A stretch of DNA of 7,439 nucleotides from Ignavibacteriales bacterium (lineage in GTDB: Bacteria > Bacteroidota > Ignavibacteria > UBA10030). The position numbers were made by a program, and so were the translations under genes. Positions 4,956-7,439 of the stretch are shown in pieces. Every line of letters begins with the position of its first letter. Position 1 is the stretch's first letter. The DNA is taken from NCBI GenBank assembly GCA_016207365.1, contig JACQPU010000151.1, positions 1 to 7,439 on the forward strand. The letters are read 5' to 3'. The notes under the pieces are model-generated. The model was not told where the DNA came from. It saw nothing but the letters and a program-made list of their open reading frames with translations, and searched no databases.

Positions 4956-7439
4956 ATGCGCTTTCACGTCACGCTCATTGTTGTGCTGGTTGCGGCCGGT
5001 CACGCCTCCGCGGACCTGGAGCGTCGTTCAGAGGAACCGCGCTCAGGGTTCGAACAAACGGAGAGGGTACAGACGACGCAAACGCCTTTGAGCCAGGGGG
5101 AGTGGTTCAAGATTATAGTTCAGGAGTCGGGCATTTACAGACTTGACCGATCATTGCTCTTGACGGCGGGGATCCCGCCGGAGGCCTTTGTGAACATCGG
5201 GTCCTTCCGGATCTTCGGAAACGGTGGACAGCCGCTTCCCGAGGATATTCTGGTTCCAAGGCCTGCAGGATTGCAAGAGGTCCGCCGCATGGTCGTCGAC
5301 CGCAATGGTAACGGGGCCTTTGATGCCGAGGACCTCATACTTTTTTTTGGGACGGGACCTACCCGGTGGCGTTACACCGCCGGTTCGGGATTCTCCCATG
5401 CAATCAATCCCTATTCGGATCACAACGCCTATTTTGTCACCTTTGGAGGAGCGGCCGGCCGAGCCATGGATTCTGTCGCTTCTCTGACCACTCCTTCGCC
5501 CTTTGTGCCGGGTGACGTGGGAGGGATGGAATTCGTTGAGGAAGAAAAGGTAAATCTTCTCAATTCCGGCAGGGAATGGTACGGCGAGGTGTTGAATTCC
5601 CAGGCCCCAGCTCGTACGTATTCGACGATTCTTCCGGGCATTGATGCATCGAAGCCGGTTGTGTACCGAGTCGCCGTGCTGGGGAGAACCGACAGGACCG
5701 AAGCATTTGTTGTTAGTGAAAACGGACAAACACTTGGGAATCCTATCGCGATATTCCCCGTGATTATCGGATCCCTTGAATCAAACTATGCCTACGTGGC
5801 GCCTGTGACGTCATATGTGCGGACGGGCCCGATCACTGGCGAGAGAAGTAATCTTCGGTTCGAATTCCAGACCGCGAAAGGGGAAGGCTGGGTGAACTGG
5901 TTCGAAATATTCTACAGGAGAAAACCCGAGGCGGTGAATGACGTGCTGATGTTTCCGACGCCCGATACCACCGCCGTGACAGAATTCCGGCTGTCGGGGT
6001 TCAATTCCGATCAAACGATGGTTTTTGATGTGACCCGCCATGACAGTGTCGTACGCATCGTCAATCTGCGATTCGATCAGGTGGATCCCGGGAAATGCAC
6101 GTTTCAGTATAGTCACATCGCCGGGGACGTTCGAACGCTTTTGGCTGCAGGGCCATCGGCGTGGAAGATTCCCTTGTCGATCGCCAAGGTGGAGAATTCC
6201 AGTCTGCGCAGCAGCACAGGCGGAGCCGAGTTCGTCATCATCAATCCTGCGGAATTCGTGGCGGAGGCCGAACGGTTGCGCCAATACAGAATCCAGCGTG
6301 ATTCCATCATGACCACGGTTGTGAGCGTGGAGTCGATCATGAACGAGTTCGGCGGTGGGCTGACGGATCCAATTGCCATCAGGGACTTTCTGGCTCACGC
6401 CCGCGCAACGTGGACGGTTGCGCCGAAATATGTTTTGCTGTTTGGGGACGGCCATTATGACTACCGCGGACTCGTCAGCTCGCGACGGAACTGGATCCCC
6501 CCTTATGAATCCGCCGAGTCGATTCACCAAATTCAAACGTACGCGAGCGATGACATCCTTGCGCGCCTCGTGGCAGGAGAGCAACGAACTTCTCTTGCGA
6601 TTGGAAGGCTCCCGGTCGGGTCGGTCGGAGAGGCACGAAATGCTGTTGACAAGATCCTTGCTTACGGGACCACGGCTCCCTTTGGGTCTTGGAGGAACCG
6701 CGTGACCTTCGTCGCTGATGATGGACTTACGTCAACCGGGGACGATGGGAGTCTCCATACAAGCCAGGCTGATGCGCTTTCCCGGTTCTATACGCCGGAA
6801 GATGTCGAGAAAAAGAAAATCTACATTGTGGAGTATCCCACCATAAACAGTTCCTCGGGGAGGCGAAAACCCGCCGCAAGCGAGGCAATCGTTCGAGCTA
6901 TCAATGAAGGCACACTGATTCTTAATTACACGGGGCATGGTAATCCTGATGTGTGGGCGCATGAGGCGGTGTTTACGCGCGATGGGAGCCTTCCGCTGCT
7001 GAAGAATGGCGACAATCTGTTCCTCTTGGTTGCTGCAACCTGCGACTTCGCCCGCTACGACCAGCCCGATGAAACCAGCGCTGGTGAATTACTGATCACC
7101 ATGGGAAAGAGCGGAGCCATCGCAGTGGTAACGGCGTCCAGAGCGGTGTACTCCCTTGACAATCTGCAATTCAACAATACGCTCTTTACAGAATTATTCC
7201 GACGGGAGGCCGATGGCAGGCCCTCAAGGATCGGCGATGCCTTCTTCAGAACCAAACAGATCCATTATTCCCTTAATGACCTCAAGTATCACCTGTTCGG
7301 GGATCCTACCATGCGCCTGAACCTCCCGTTTCATACAGGTCGGGTCGATAGTCTCAAGGGAGATCCGACGACCACACCCGTGCAATTGCGCGCGCTGGAA
7401 AAAGTTGTGGTTTCGGGAGGGGTATGGAAGGCGGACGGC
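4956..7439 (+). CDS. porU: Type IX secretion system sortase, PorU type, peptidase C25 family (3' end outside the window)
   Basis: PorU is the cell-surface protease/sortase of the T9SS: it removes the C-terminal signal of secreted proteins and attaches them to an LPS anchor. The 828 codons present begin MRFHVTLIVVLVAAGHASA, a signal peptide. The N-terminal region has QGEWFKI, GIYRLDRS and RIFGNGGQPLPE (about 45-95), a perfect EF-hand-like loop (Asp115, Asn117, Asn119, Asp123, Asp126), and LFFGTGPTRW. The C25 domain spans about 425-790: FVIINPAEF, LFGDGHYDYRG (Asp498), AIGRLPV, YTGHGNPD with catalytic His661, ATCDFARYD with nucleophile Cys696, and FGDPTMRL (781-788). I recall Cys690 as the nucleophile of Porphyromonas gingivalis PorU, so position and spacing agree. 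PorU proteins usually exceed 1,000 residues, so the C-terminal beta domains lie beyond the edge. An upstream in-frame ATG at 4905 would add 17 residues ahead of the signal peptide and is less likely. No Shine-Dalgarno sequence precedes the ATG at 4956. Other C25 proteins remain possible, but the N-terminal motifs favour PorU. Confidence 0.88.
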   Translation, partial: MRFHVTLIVVLVAAGHASADLERRSEEPRSGFEQTERVQTTQTPLSQGEWFKIIVQESGIYRLDRSLLLTAGIPPEAFVNIGSFRIFGNGGQPLPEDILVPRPAGLQEVRRMVVDRNGNGAFDAEDLILFFGTGPTRWRYTAGSGFSHAINPYSDHNAYFVTFGGAAGRAMDSVASLTTPSPFVPGDVGGMEFVEEEKVNLLNSGREWYGEVLNSQAPARTYSTILPGIDASKPVVYRVAVLGRTDRTEAFVVSENGQTLGNPIAIFPVIIGSLESNYAYVAPVTSYVRTGPITGERSNLRFEFQTAKGEGWVNWFEIFYRRKPEAVNDVLMFPTPDTTAVTEFRLSGFNSDQTMVFDVTRHDSVVRIVNLRFDQVDPGKCTFQYSHIAGDVRTLLAAGPSAWKIPLSIAKVENSSLRSSTGGAEFVIINPAEFVAEAERLRQYRIQRDSIMTTVVSVESIMNEFGGGLTDPIAIRDFLAHARATWTVAPKYVLLFGDGHYDYRGLVSSRRNWIPPYESAESIHQIQTYASDDILARLVAGEQRTSLAIGRLPVGSVGEARNAVDKILAYGTTAPFGSWRNRVTFVADDGLTSTGDDGSLHTSQADALSRFYTPEDVEKKKIYIVEYPTINSSSGRRKPAASEAIVRAINEGTLILNYTGHGNPDVWAHEAVFTRDGSLPLLKNGDNLFLLVAATCDFARYDQPDETSAGELLITMGKSGAIAVVTASRAVYSLDNLQFNNTLFTELFRREADGRPSRIGDAFFRTKQIHYSLNDLKYHLFGDPTMRLNLPFHTGRVDSLKGDPTTTPVQLRALEKVVVSGGVWKADG
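5341..5348 (+). repeat. Run of eight T inside porU
   Basis: Codons ATA CTT TTT TTT GGG at porU residues 128-132 contain eight consecutive T. The reading frame stays open through the run and the encoded ILFFG fits the PorU family, where an '..ilFy' strand follows the EF-hand-like loop. The length as given is therefore the functional one. Such runs are prone to slippage in replication and sequencing. Confidence 0.8.

Noticed and set aside
4815..5003. 62-codon minus-strand open frame in the intergenic region
   Set aside because: It is antisense to the porU start and the hairpins. The product is very basic and lacks any recognisable motif; no Shine-Dalgarno sequence was seen.
4861..5091. 76-codon plus-strand open frame crossing the porU start
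   Set aside because: It runs in another frame through the hairpin and the PorU signal peptide, has no ribosome-binding site, and its product turns into a basic low-complexity tail.
5151..5729. 192-codon open frame on the minus strand
   Set aside because: It lies opposite the PorU N-terminal region; composition is low in hydrophobic structure and no motif is visible, so it is a shadow frame.
5529..6257. Six GAATTC hexamers within about 730 bases of porU
   Set aside because: Many more than chance would give, but four encode Glu-Phe and two Asn-Ser in frame. No further pattern or spacing was seen, so it is probably codon usage; at most it suggests no avoidance of this restriction site.
5811..6584. 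257-codon open frame on the minus strand
   Set aside because: It is wholly antisense to the porU C25 region, whose plus-strand frame gives intact family motifs. The minus-strand product has no recognisable domain or start signal.

Overview
The window looks like chromosomal DNA from a Gram-negative member of the Bacteroidetes/Chlorobi/Ignavibacteria group. The main support is the long plus-strand gene at the right end. It encodes a gingipain-fold (peptidase C25) protein of the PorU type, the sortase of the type IX secretion system (T9SS), which is known only from this supergroup. A beta-barrel outer-membrane protein, a lipoprotein and a heptose-bisphosphate phosphatase for LPS-type heptose agree with a diderm envelope. 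The phylum cannot be fixed more closely from sequence alone.

Minus strand, reading right to left from 4628 to 1: glgA (glycogen/starch synthase, 4628-3150), gmhB (heptose bisphosphate phosphatase, 3153-2560), a lipoprotein resembling DUF4270 proteins with two tandem DNRLRE-like beta domains (2570-1407), a barrel-type outer-membrane protein (1410-178), and the first 50 codons of an exported, probably TPR-containing protein (152-1, continuing off the left edge). The first four genes are joined by overlaps of 4, 11 and 4 bases, and the fifth follows after 25 bases. This is very probably one translationally coupled operon that starts with a cytoplasmic carbohydrate enzyme and ends with three exported envelope proteins. 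A promoter with a Bacteroidetes-like TTTG / TAnnTTT layout lies just upstream of glgA.

The 327-base gap between the divergent glgA and porU genes (4629-4955) has more structure than a plain promoter region. It holds the glgA promoter, a weak porU promoter candidate, an 11-base imperfect inverted repeat (4841-4869), and a long GC-rich hairpin followed by six T (4913-4950) that ends five bases before the porU start codon. This last element looks like an intrinsic terminator placed in the leader of porU, so an attenuator or another leader-RNA switch is possible.

Plus strand: porU runs from 4956 to the window end (828 codons, incomplete). It has a signal peptide, a PorU-type N-terminal region with a perfect EF-hand-like loop, and a complete C25 catalytic domain with the His and Cys of the active site. 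An eight-T run lies early in its coding sequence.

Envelope biogenesis is the shared theme: heptose for LPS, outer-membrane lipoprotein and barrel, and the T9SS sortase. No mobile element, CRISPR array, tRNA or rRNA was seen.
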